The notes beneath the pieces were generated by a model. It searched no databases, had not been told where the DNA came from, and saw only the letters and a program-made list of their open reading frames with translations. This document shows, piece after piece, positions 12,652 to 18,460 of a stretch of 18,460 bases of DNA (position 1 is its first letter; each line of letters opens with the position of its first letter). The translations under genes were made by a program, and so were the position numbers. Location: positions 1 through 18,460 of the forward strand of contig DASXZC010000411.1 in assembly GCA_036502165.1 (NCBI GenBank). The letters run 5' to 3'. Origin of the DNA: F-183 sp036502165 (GTDB lineage: Bacteria > Acidobacteriota > Terriglobia > Bryobacterales > Bryobacteraceae).

Positions 12652-12835
12652 GATCTCATCGAGTGTGGGTAGGGCATCCTTAGAGGGGCGTATGACGGCG
12701 AGGCGGCGCAGCGCTCGCGCATCGTATGACCGCTGCCCGCGGTGGCGCGGAGGAGGGGCGAGGAGTCCGATGGATTCGTAATACCGGATCGCCGAGGGCC
12801 GCAGTCCGGCTAACTTCGCCAGCGCGGAGATGCAT
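12652..12835 (-). pseudogene. MerR-family regulator remnant (N-terminal winged-helix part)
   Basis: Translating the minus strand from base 12834 gives ALAKLAGLRPSAIRYYESIG, then LLAPPPRHRGQRSYD and ARALRRLAVIR, then TLDEIG. This is the MerR DNA-binding domain with its RYYE helix-turn-helix/wing signature. There is no start codon in this frame: TAA at 12837-12835 is followed by TGC-ATC-TCC. An ATG at 12835 lies out of frame, as if one or two bases were lost or gained just after the start. Similarity ends near 12652. The frame then runs as unrelated residues to a stop at 12553 within lpxB, so the dimerisation helix and effector domain are gone. It is divergent from the small CCPF protein, the usual layout of a MerR regulator and its target. 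Confidence 0.72.
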
Positions 12836-12836
12836 T

Positions 12837-12852
12837 AAAGCGACTTTGAAAG
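12837..12852. repeat. Small inverted repeats between MerR remnant and CCPF gene
   Basis: AAAG-CGA-CTTT (12837-12847) runs into CTTT-G-AAAG (12844-12852), giving overlapping short inverted repeats in the 31-base gap between the divergent genes. MerR proteins bind dyads in such places. The arms are only four bases, so chance is a real alternative. Confidence 0.25.
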
Positions 12853-12866
12853 GTTAGGATGGGGTC

Positions 12867-13196
12867 ATGGCCCTCTCGGAATCGCCCTTCGCCTGCGACC
12901 ATTCGGCGTTGACACCGGAAGCGCGCAAGCATCATTCTGACGAGGTCGTTCCCGCATTGCGCAGATTGGTCAAGAGCAGGAGAGAAGTGCCGGATGGCTA
13001 CGCGTTTGAACTTCCCGCTGAGAGCGCAGCGATCCTGCTGGCGGCTGAGTTCGCGTCGATCGAGCGGCTGTGCTGCCCGTTCCTCGACATCGCCTTGCGG
13101 ATCGAGCGGGAACACGGCAAGTTCTGGCTCGAACTCAGCGGACGGCCCGGAACGAAGGAGTTCATCCGCGAGGATTTCGCGCCATGGTTCTCGTGA
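12867..13196 (+). CDS. Small CCPF-motif protein of unknown function, MerR-associated
   Basis: 109 residues, soluble, with no signal peptide or membrane segment. Visible features are an N-terminal ACDHSALTPEAR (Cys10), VPDGYAFELP at 46-55, the strongly patterned segment SIERLCCPFLDIALRI at 64-79 with adjacent cysteines 69 and 70, and a C-terminal FWLELSGRPGTKEFI. I recall similar short ER-x-CCPF proteins in many genomes, but I know no proven function. The cysteine pair suggests metal or thiol chemistry, and the neighbouring MerR remnant would suit a metal- or stress-induced gene. The ATG at 12867 has AGGA about eight bases upstream. A 122-base gap (13197-13318) follows in which I see no gene, only the ribosome binding site of the next one. 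Confidence 0.75.
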   Translation: MALSESPFACDHSALTPEARKHHSDEVVPALRRLVKSRREVPDGYAFELPAESAAILLAAEFASIERLCCPFLDIALRIEREHGKFWLELSGRPGTKEFIREDFAPWFS

Positions 13197-13305
13197 TCGC
13201 CCACCACTTGGCTTGACTCGCGCCGCGCGGCGGCTGATCATGATGGTCGAGGGGAATTTTTCCACTCGCGATGTCGATTTGCAGCCGAATCGATCGTCGT
13301 CCATT

Positions 13306-13312
13306 CGAGGAG
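13306..13312 (+). promoter_or_regulatory. Ribosome binding site deciding the start of the BNR gene
   Basis: GAGGAGA lies six to seven bases before ATG 13319. It favours this start over an in-frame upstream ATG at 13271, which would add 16 residues (ICSRIDRRPFEE and flanks) with no family resemblance. Confidence 0.7.
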
Positions 13313-13318
13313 ATTGCA

Positions 13319-14434
13319 ATGAGCACCGTTCGTGTCCTCGTCGGCACGCGCAAAGGCGTATTCGTCCTGACGTCCGATGGCAAGCGCGAGAAGTGGGACA
13401 TCAGCGAACCCGCGTTTGCCGGTTGGGAAATTTATCACATGAAGGCGTCGCCCGCGGATCCCAACCGGATGTACGCGTCGCAATCCTCAGGATGGTTCGG
13501 ACAAGTTGTTCAAAGGTCCGATGACGGCGGAAAGTCCTGGACGCCAGTCGGCAACAAATTCATCTACGACGGCGATGCCGGAACGCATCAGTGGTATGAC
13601 GGCACGCCGCATCCCTGGGAGTTCAAGCGGGTCTGGCATTTCGAGCCGTCGGCGACCGATCCCGACACCGTGTACGCTGGCGTCGAGGACGCAGCGCTGT
13701 TCAAGACGACCGACGGAGGCGCGAACTGGACGGAACTTTCCGGACTCCGCAAGCACGGCTCGGGTCCGCGCTGGCAACCGGGCGCAGGCGGCATGTGCCT
13801 GCACACGATCGTGCAGGATCCGACCAATCCGGAGCGGATCTTCATCGCGATTTCAGCGGCCGGCACGTTCCGCACCGATGATGGCGGCGCAACCTGGAAG
13901 CCGATCAATCACGGACTCGTCTCGGCGCAGATGCCCGATCCGCGCGCCGAGGTTGGCCATTGCGTCCATCGGATCGCCTTGCATAAATCGAACCCAAATC
14001 GTCTGTTCATGCAGAAGCATTGGGATGTCATGCGCACCGACAACGCGGGCGATTCCTGGACCGAGGTGAGTGGGAACCTGCCGACCGATTTCGGATTCGT
14101 GATCGACATCCATTCGCATGAACCCGAGACGATCTACGTCGTGCCGATCAAGAGCGACAGTTTCCATTTCCCGCCCGATGGCCAGTTGCGCGTGTATCGC
14201 AGCCGCACCGGCGGCAATGAATGGGAACCGCTCACCAAGGGGCTTCCTCAGAGCAACTGCTACGTGAACGTGCTCCGTGAGGCGATGGCGGTCGATTCGC
14301 TCGACGAATGCGGCGTGTATTTCGGAACGACGGGGGGCCAAGTGTACGCGTCCGCCGATGCCGGGGATTCGTGGAATCCGATCGTGCACGACCTGCCGCC
14401 AGTGCTGTCGGTCGAGGTGCAGACGCTTCCATGA
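13319..14434 (+). CDS. BNR/Asp-box beta-propeller protein (sialidase/VPS10-like repeats), cytosolic
   Basis: 371 residues without a signal peptide; it begins MSTVRVLVGTRKGVFVLT. Five clear Asp-boxes (S/T-x-D-x-G-x-x-W) occur at about 67-74 (SDDGGKSW), 130-137 (TTDGGANW), 186-193 (TDDGGATW), 240-247 (TDNAGDSW) and 345-352 (SADAGDSW). A degenerate one is near 295-302 (SRTGGNEW). Regular spacing of about 55 residues indicates a six- or seven-bladed propeller. Such proteins are often labelled exo-alpha-sialidase, but the arginine triad and acid/base residues of true sialidases are not evident and a cytosolic location argues against that reaction. The stop overlaps the next gene by ATGA (14431-14434), so the propeller and the MoaD-like fusion are probably made together. 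Confidence 0.85.
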   Translation: MSTVRVLVGTRKGVFVLTSDGKREKWDISEPAFAGWEIYHMKASPADPNRMYASQSSGWFGQVVQRSDDGGKSWTPVGNKFIYDGDAGTHQWYDGTPHPWEFKRVWHFEPSATDPDTVYAGVEDAALFKTTDGGANWTELSGLRKHGSGPRWQPGAGGMCLHTIVQDPTNPERIFIAISAAGTFRTDDGGATWKPINHGLVSAQMPDPRAEVGHCVHRIALHKSNPNRLFMQKHWDVMRTDNAGDSWTEVSGNLPTDFGFVIDIHSHEPETIYVVPIKSDSFHFPPDGQLRVYRSRTGGNEWEPLTKGLPQSNCYVNVLREAMAVDSLDECGVYFGTTGGQVYASADAGDSWNPIVHDLPPVLSVEVQTLP

Positions 14435-15102
14435 AGACGATCCGCGTGGTGCTGCCTGGGCATTTGCGGACCATCGCCCGTGAGGAGGGCAGTGAAGTGA
14501 CCCTCGAAGTCGCGGAGCCCGTGTCGATCCAGTCCGTCCTCGACGCGCTCGAGTCGCGTTACCCGGCGCTCGAAGGGACGATCCGCGATCATGTGACGAA
14601 GAAGCGGCGGCCGTTCCTTCGATTTTTCGCGTGCTCTGAGGATTTGTCGCACGATCCGGTGGACGCTCCGCTGCCTGAGGCAGTCGCATCCGGCGCGGAG
14701 CCGCTGCTGGTCGTCGGCGCGATCGCGGGTGGAACCACGTCACTGCTCGAGAGGCTCGACAAAATCAACGCCCGCTTCCCGGAAACATCGAGGTACGATC
14801 AGGCGGGTCATGCCGGTTTCCAAGTCCGCAAGAAGGTGTTCGCGTATTTCCTGAATAACCATCATGGCGACGGAATTGTCGGACTCGCCTGCAAAGTGCT
14901 GCCCGGCGACAATCAGCGGCTGATCGACTCCGATCCGGCAAAGTTCTACATGCCTGCGTACGTTGGCTCACGAGGATGGGTCGGCCTGCGGCTCGATACG
15001 AAGAAAATCGACTGGGACGAGGTCGCGGAACTGATGCTCGGAAGCTACGTCCTCTGCGCGCCGAAGACCTTAGCCCGTGCCGTATCGATACCAAACGTGT
15101 GA
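14431..15102 (+). CDS. MoaD/ThiS-like sulfur-carrier domain fused to MmcQ/YjbR domain
   Basis: 223 residues in one frame. Residues 1-101 are a beta-grasp MoaD/ThiS-like domain: IRVVLPGHLRTIA, VSIQSVLDALESRYPAL, FLRFFACSEDLSHDPVDAPL, and a final LLVVGAIAGG ending in Gly100-Gly101, exactly where a free carrier would end. Without a linker, residues 102-223 form an MmcQ/YjbR (DUF419) domain: SLLERLDKINARFPET, KKVFAYFLNNHHGDGIVGL, KFYMPAYVGSRGWVGLRLD and a closing helix. MoaD/ThiS proteins carry sulfur as a thiocarboxylate on the last glycine, which here is blocked. YjbR proteins are small double-wing proteins of unproven role. The ATG overlaps the propeller stop. The frame is unbroken across the junction (14728-14739), where the carrier stop and the YjbR start are both absent. 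Confidence 0.85.
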   Translation: MKTIRVVLPGHLRTIAREEGSEVTLEVAEPVSIQSVLDALESRYPALEGTIRDHVTKKRRPFLRFFACSEDLSHDPVDAPLPEAVASGAEPLLVVGAIAGGTTSLLERLDKINARFPETSRYDQAGHAGFQVRKKVFAYFLNNHHGDGIVGLACKVLPGDNQRLIDSDPAKFYMPAYVGSRGWVGLRLDTKKIDWDEVAELMLGSYVLCAPKTLARAVSIPNV

Positions 15103-15130
15103 CAGCCGGATCCCTGATTTCCACCGTTTG

Positions 15131-15143
15131 ACCCCGATGGGGT
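15131..15143. repeat. Perfect short inverted repeat upstream of hpnJ
   Basis: ACCCC-GAT-GGGGT, five-base arms around a three-base centre, 28 bases after the fusion gene stop and 40 before the hpnJ ATG. No T-tract follows, so a terminator is unlikely. It could be a small operator or chance. Confidence 0.3.
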
Positions 15144-15172
15144 TGTACACTGATCCCCGATGACGCTAACCT

Positions 15173-15178
15173 GATAAT
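15173..15178 (+). promoter_or_regulatory. Possible -10 box giving a nearly leaderless hpnJ transcript
   Basis: GATAAT (within TGATAATAT) ends four bases before the hpnJ ATG at 15183. Transcription would start at or next to the ATG. No Shine-Dalgarno sequence is visible in the preceding 20 bases, which fits a leaderless message. The -35 region (TGATCC at 15151, 16 bases away) is weak. Confidence 0.3.
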
Positions 15179-15182
15179 ATCC

Positions 15183-16649
15183 ATGCGTACGCTTTTCTTG
15201 AACCCCCCATCTTTTGAAGGCTTCGACGGCGGGGCGGGGTCGCGGTGGCCGGCGAGCCGCGAAATCGAGTCTTACTGGTATCCGGTCTGGCTCACGTATC
15301 CGGCGGGAATGATTCCGGATTCGAAGGTCCTCGACGCGCCCGCTCACGGCGTGTCGATCGAACAGACCATCGAAATGGGCAAGCAGTACGAATTGCTCGT
15401 GCTGTTCACTTCGACTCCCGGCTTCAGTGTCGATCTGCGGATCGCCGAGATGATGAAGGCTGCGAATCCGACGATCAAGGTCGCCTTTGTCGGGCCGCCG
15501 GTGACGATCGAGCCGGAGAAGGCGTTCCTCGAGTCGAAGTCCATCGACTTCATCGTTCGCAAGGAATTCGATTATCAGATCGCAAACTATGCGAAGGGAA
15601 CTCCGCTTTCGGAGTTGCCCGGCGTCAGCTATCGCGATGAGAACGGCATGCTGCGCCACAATCCGGATGGGCCTGTGATCGAAAACCTGGATGAACTGCC
15701 GTGGGCGACCAAAGTCTACAAGCGCGACCTCGATTTCACGCGCTACAACGTCCCGTTCCTGCTGAACCCGTTCATCAGCTTCTACACTTCGCGCGGATGC
15801 CCGGCGCAGTGCACGTTCTGCCTCTGGCCGCAGACGCATTCGGGCCACCGCTGGCGCTTACGCTCAGTCGACGACATCATGAACGAGTGCCGCTTCGCGC
15901 TTGAATCGTTCCCCGGATTGAAGGAGATTTTCTTCGACGACGATACCTTCAATTACAAGAAAGACCGGACGATCGCGCTGTGCAAAGAACTCAAGAAGCT
16001 CAATTTCACCTGGTCCTGCACATCGCGCGTGACGACCGACTATGAGACGTTGAAGGCCATGAAGGACGCCGGCTGCCGGCTGATGATCGTTGGTTATGAA
16101 TCGGGCGATCCGCAGATCCTCAAGAACATCAAGAAGGGCGCGACCATCGAGATGGCCGAGCGGTTCACGAGGGACGCGCACAAGATTGGACTGACGATCC
16201 ACGGCGATTACATCGTGGGGCTGCCGGGCGAATCGCGCGAGAGCCTGCGCAAGACGATCGATTTTGCGAAGAAAATCAATTCAGAGACGATCCAGGTCTC
16301 GCTCGGCCACGCGTTTCCGGGCACCGAGTTCTACGATTACGTCAAGAAGAACGGCTTGATCACCATCGACGCCATGACGGATGAAAGCGGCCACCAGTTG
16401 CCGAACATCACGTATCCGGGCCTGAATCGCGGCGAGTTGATCGAGTGGGTCGAGCGCTTCTACAGCGAATATTATTTCCGTCCGAAGGCCGCGTGGCGCG
16501 TGGTTCGGAAGGCGATCATGAACAACGACGTTCCGCGTCTCTATAAAGAAGCTCGCGAATATCTGTCGTTGCGCTCGAAGCGGAAGCAGTTCGTGAAGGA
16601 TCAGAAGGCCGCGAACAGCAAGGCCGCCGCCAGTTCCTTTGGAGACTAA
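15183..16649 (+). CDS. hpnJ: Hopanoid biosynthesis B12-binding radical SAM protein HpnJ
   Basis: 488 residues. The N-terminus MRTLFLNPPSFEGFDGGAGS, then REIESYWYPVWLTYPAGM and the cobalamin-binding-type domain to about 170, are characteristic of HpnJ. The radical SAM core follows with CPAQCTFC (Cys206, 210, 213) for the 4Fe-4S cluster, then FFDDDTFN, CTSRVTTDYE, GYESGDPQIL and GDYIVGLPGE. HpnJ is genetically required to turn glucosaminyl-bacteriohopanetetrol into the cyclitol ether, apparently by contracting the sugar ring. It acts after HpnI and HpnK. The reaction here is inferred from the family. It leads a plus-strand set of four genes: six bases separate it from the first small membrane protein, and hpnI closes the visible set. 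hpnK is not in the window and may lie just downstream. Confidence 0.93.
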   Translation: MRTLFLNPPSFEGFDGGAGSRWPASREIESYWYPVWLTYPAGMIPDSKVLDAPAHGVSIEQTIEMGKQYELLVLFTSTPGFSVDLRIAEMMKAANPTIKVAFVGPPVTIEPEKAFLESKSIDFIVRKEFDYQIANYAKGTPLSELPGVSYRDENGMLRHNPDGPVIENLDELPWATKVYKRDLDFTRYNVPFLLNPFISFYTSRGCPAQCTFCLWPQTHSGHRWRLRSVDDIMNECRFALESFPGLKEIFFDDDTFNYKKDRTIALCKELKKLNFTWSCTSRVTTDYETLKAMKDAGCRLMIVGYESGDPQILKNIKKGATIEMAERFTRDAHKIGLTIHGDYIVGLPGESRESLRKTIDFAKKINSETIQVSLGHAFPGTEFYDYVKKNGLITIDAMTDESGHQLPNITYPGLNRGELIEWVERFYSEYYFRPKAAWRVVRKAIMNNDVPRLYKEAREYLSLRSKRKQFVKDQKAANSKAAASSFGD

Positions 16650-16654
16650 GCTTC

Positions 16655-17065
16655 TTGGATATCGCCGGCCGGCGGCGTCTGCGCCTGAAGACGTGGATCT
16701 TCACCGTTCTCGTGATCGTCGCGAACGCATTTGGAAATCTGTTCCTCGATAAGGGCGTCCACGGCGCGGCGGGCGGCATCGGACTCGTGCGGCTGCCGCT
16801 GTTCGACATCGAAGTCAATCTGCTGTGGCTGGTCCCCGGAATCGGACTGCTGATTCTGTGGATGCTCACGCGCATGGCGCTGCTCGGCTGGGCGGATCTG
16901 ACGTATGTTCTGCCGGTGACGGCGCTCGGATACGTGCTTTCGACGGTGCTGGCCGCGATGTTCCTCGGCGAACGCGTGGATGGACGGCGATGGGCCGGAA
17001 CGATCCTGATCGTCCTCGGTACGGCTTTGGTTAGCGCGACATCTCCGAAAGGGAATGCGCGATGA
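16655..17065 (+). CDS. Small four-helix SMR/EamA-like membrane protein A
   Basis: 136 residues with four hydrophobic segments: WIFTVLVIVANAFGNLFL, NLLWLVPGIGLLILWML, LTYVLPVTALGYVLSTVLAA and WAGTILIVLGTALV. The third carries the ADLTYVLPVTALGYV pattern and the loop before the fourth GERVDGRRWAG, both typical of half-size EamA/SMR proteins such as ArnE and ArnF. The start is TTG 16655 with GGAG about ten bases upstream; no ATG fits. SMR proteins act as dimers, and the next gene encodes a second, diverged copy overlapping by ATGA, so a heterodimer is likely. Placement between hpnJ and hpnI suggests transport of a hopanoid or its sugar precursor rather than drug efflux. The glutamate conserved in drug-exporting SMR proteins is not seen in helix 1. 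Confidence 0.8.
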   Translation: MDIAGRRRLRLKTWIFTVLVIVANAFGNLFLDKGVHGAAGGIGLVRLPLFDIEVNLLWLVPGIGLLILWMLTRMALLGWADLTYVLPVTALGYVLSTVLAAMFLGERVDGRRWAGTILIVLGTALVSATSPKGNAR

Positions 17066-17427
17066 AGGAACTGCTGGTGGCGGTGGTCGTCCTCGCGACC
17101 GTCTGCGCGGACCTTCTGCAGAGCGCGGAGATGAAGCAAGTCGGCGAGCTCGACGATTTCCGTCCGTCCGGAATACAGGCTTTATTGCGTGCGATGGCTC
17201 GAAATAAATACCTGATTCTGGCCGTATTTTTCATGGCGTTGTCGTTCTTTGCGTTCCTTAAACTGTTGACGATCGCGGATCTCAGCTATGCGGTGCCGGT
17301 CTCCGCGCTGACGATCGTCATCGACACTGTCCTCGCCCGGGTGCTGCTCAGAGAACGAGTCGATTGGAGGCGCTGGACCGGTGCCGCACTGGTCGCCGCG
17401 GGCGTCTTTCTCATCTCGGCGGCGTAA
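17062..17427 (+). CDS. Small four-helix SMR/EamA-like membrane protein B
   Basis: 121 residues, the partner of the preceding protein. Hydrophobic segments are LLVAVVVLATVCADLL, YLILAVFFMALSFFAFLKLL, YAVPVSALTIVIDTVLARVL and WTGAALVAAGVFLISA. It shares the motif order of protein A (ADLSYAVPVSALTIV versus ADLTYVLPVTALGYV; RERVDWRRWTG versus GERVDGRRWAG), so the two look like an old tandem duplication. It differs in a longer loop after helix 1 with EMKQVGELDDF and an amphipathic stretch. The ATG overlaps the stop of protein A, with AAAGGG eight bases upstream, which favours balanced synthesis of the two. hpnI follows after three bases. Substrate unproven; a lipid-linked hopanoid sugar is the leading guess from context. 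Confidence 0.8.
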   Translation: MKELLVAVVVLATVCADLLQSAEMKQVGELDDFRPSGIQALLRAMARNKYLILAVFFMALSFFAFLKLLTIADLSYAVPVSALTIVIDTVLARVLLRERVDWRRWTGAALVAAGVFLISAA

Positions 17428-17430
17428 ACA

Positions 17431-18460
17431 ATGAATGCCTGGTCGATCGCGGTCGCGGCCGTTTCCGGGGGATATCAAGTCACGGCAATTCTGGCGTGCC
17501 TGAAGCATTTGCTGCGGCGCAATTCGCCGCGATCCTTCACTCCGCCGGTCTCGATTTTGAAACCCGTGCGGGGCGCGGATTCGGGATTCTACGAGGCGAT
17601 CCGCTCGCAGGCGCAGATCGACTATCCGGAATACGAGATCCTCTTCGGAGTGCGGGAGGATGATGCCCCCGCGCTATCGGCCATCCGGCGAGTACAGTCG
17701 GAATTCCCTGACCGAAGCGTACGTATCATACGGATTGTTACGGACGCCCCGAACGGTAAAGTCGGCGCCCTCATCGACTTACAAAAGGAAGCCAGATTTG
17801 ATTACCTCGTGATCAGCGACGCCGACATCCGCGTTCCGAAGGACTATTTGACGTCCGTCATCGGCGGGCTCGAGGATCCCTCAGTCGGACTCGTCACCTG
17901 CCTGTACCGCACTCATTCGGATACGTTCGCTGGAACGTTCGAAGGCCTCGGCGTCGAGACGGACTTCGCGCCCAGCGCATTGGTCGCTCCCCTAGTGGGA
18001 GTGGACGAATTCGCATTCGGATCGACGATCGCCGTCCGCCGCGCGGATCTCATACGCAGCGGCGGATTCGAAGCCGTCGCCGACTACATCGCGGACGATT
18101 ACCAAATCGGGAAGCGGATTCACGCGCTGGGGCTAAAGTGCGTATTGAGCGAGACGATCGTCGACACTCACCTCGGGGCGGAGGGATTCCTCGAGGCGTG
18201 GCGACATCAAATCCGCTGGGCGCGGACGATCCGCGTGTCGCGCACGGGCGGATTCATTGGATTATTCGTGACGTTCGCGACGTTTTGGGCATTGCTGCTG
18301 GGAATCTCAGGTGAATGGAAGCTCGGGCTAGCGGTCCTAGTGATCCGTCTGATCGCCGCAGCGATCGCGGGGATCGGCGTCATGCGGAGCCGACAGACAG
18401 CACGTCTCTTCTTCCTGGTCCCATTTCGGGATTTATGGGCCGTCCTGGTATGGGCCGCAG
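17431..18460 (+). CDS. hpnI: Hopanoid biosynthesis glycosyltransferase HpnI (3' end outside window)
   Basis: The frame is open from ATG 17431 to the end of the window (343 residues, no stop), somewhat short of the family length of about 380. It is a GT2 enzyme of the ceramide-glucosyltransferase type. It has an N-terminal membrane anchor (about 5-28), VSILKPVRGAD at 40-50, SDADIRV at 129-135 (metal-binding DxD), FGSTIAVRR at 196-204, DDYQIG at 222-227 (catalytic Asp) and HQIRWARTIR at 259-268, then C-terminal membrane helices from about 273. HpnI is reported to add N-acetylglucosamine to bacteriohopanetetrol, after which HpnK deacetylates and HpnJ acts. The start is three bases after the second small membrane gene, with no strong ribosome binding site, pointing to coupling. 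Confidence 0.9.
   Translation, partial: MNAWSIAVAAVSGGYQVTAILACLKHLLRRNSPRSFTPPVSILKPVRGADSGFYEAIRSQAQIDYPEYEILFGVREDDAPALSAIRRVQSEFPDRSVRIIRIVTDAPNGKVGALIDLQKEARFDYLVISDADIRVPKDYLTSVIGGLEDPSVGLVTCLYRTHSDTFAGTFEGLGVETDFAPSALVAPLVGVDEFAFGSTIAVRRADLIRSGGFEAVADYIADDYQIGKRIHALGLKCVLSETIVDTHLGAEGFLEAWRHQIRWARTIRVSRTGGFIGLFVTFATFWALLLGISGEWKLGLAVLVIRLIAAAIAGIGVMRSRQTARLFFLVPFRDLWAVLVWAA

Noticed and set aside
12810..13319. 169-codon minus-strand open frame opposite the CCPF gene
   Set aside because: No recognisable domain. The plus-strand CCPF protein has the better ribosome binding site and patterned conserved-looking segments.
13319..14434. Secreted sialidase
   Set aside because: There are Asp-boxes only. 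No signal peptide is present and I could not place the arginine triad or catalytic acid, so only a propeller is claimed.
13853..14743. 296-codon minus-strand open frame across the propeller and carrier genes
   Set aside because: It is antisense to two recognisable, overlapping plus-strand genes. Its composition (Arg/Pro/His-rich) is typical of a shadow.
14431..15102. Fusion gene as two separate genes with an annotation error
   Set aside because: There is no stop after Gly101 and no ATG, GTG or TTG at the YjbR domain start (it reads ACC-ACG-TCA), so the sequence as given supports one protein. A sequencing indel remains possible and is stated in the finding.

Overview
The window is GC-rich, densely packed bacterial chromosome with genes on both strands, short or overlapping junctions and no tRNA, rRNA, CRISPR array or insertion sequence that I can see. 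Lipid A synthesis (lpxB) shows a Gram-negative outer membrane. A very large Ser/Thr kinase with TPR and PEGA parts, together with a hopanoid-modification locus, fits Acidobacteriota (Solibacter/Bryobacter-like). That assignment is inference from gene content, not from a marker search.

Layout. (1) 1-1558, plus strand: the 3' end of a Gfo/Idh/MocA oxidoreductase, then a TonB-family protein. (2) 1559-3849, minus strand: galU, translationally coupled by an ATGA overlap to a GT-C type membrane glycosyltransferase. (3) 3904-4848, plus strand: an RluD-type pseudouridine synthase, divergent from galU and overlapping the kinase tail to tail. (4) 4799-8845, minus strand: a 1348-residue kinase-TPR-transmembrane-PEGA protein. 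(5) 9080-12562, minus strand: lpxB, then a signal-peptide-bearing M1-peptidase-like protein whose zinc site is gone, then rpsT with an intrinsic terminator. (6) 12652-13196: a decayed MerR-type regulator, divergent from a small CCPF-motif protein. (7) 13319-15102, plus strand: a cytosolic BNR/Asp-box propeller overlapping by ATGA an in-frame fusion of a MoaD/ThiS-like sulfur-carrier domain to an MmcQ/YjbR domain. (8) 15183-18460, plus strand: hpnJ (B12-binding radical SAM), two half-size SMR/EamA-like membrane proteins, and hpnI (glycosyltransferase, cut by the window end).

How they work together. Region 8 is a coherent unit. HpnI glycosylates bacteriohopanetetrol and HpnJ is needed to convert the sugar-bearing product to the cyclitol ether. 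The two small membrane proteins between them resemble the ArnE/ArnF lipid-linked-sugar flippase and could flip a hopanoid intermediate. GalU, the GT-C protein and LpxB also serve the envelope. The most unusual items are the pseudo-M1 protein, the fusion that buries the carrier's Gly-Gly end, the MerR remnant beside its probable target, and the SMR pair inside the hopanoid cluster.
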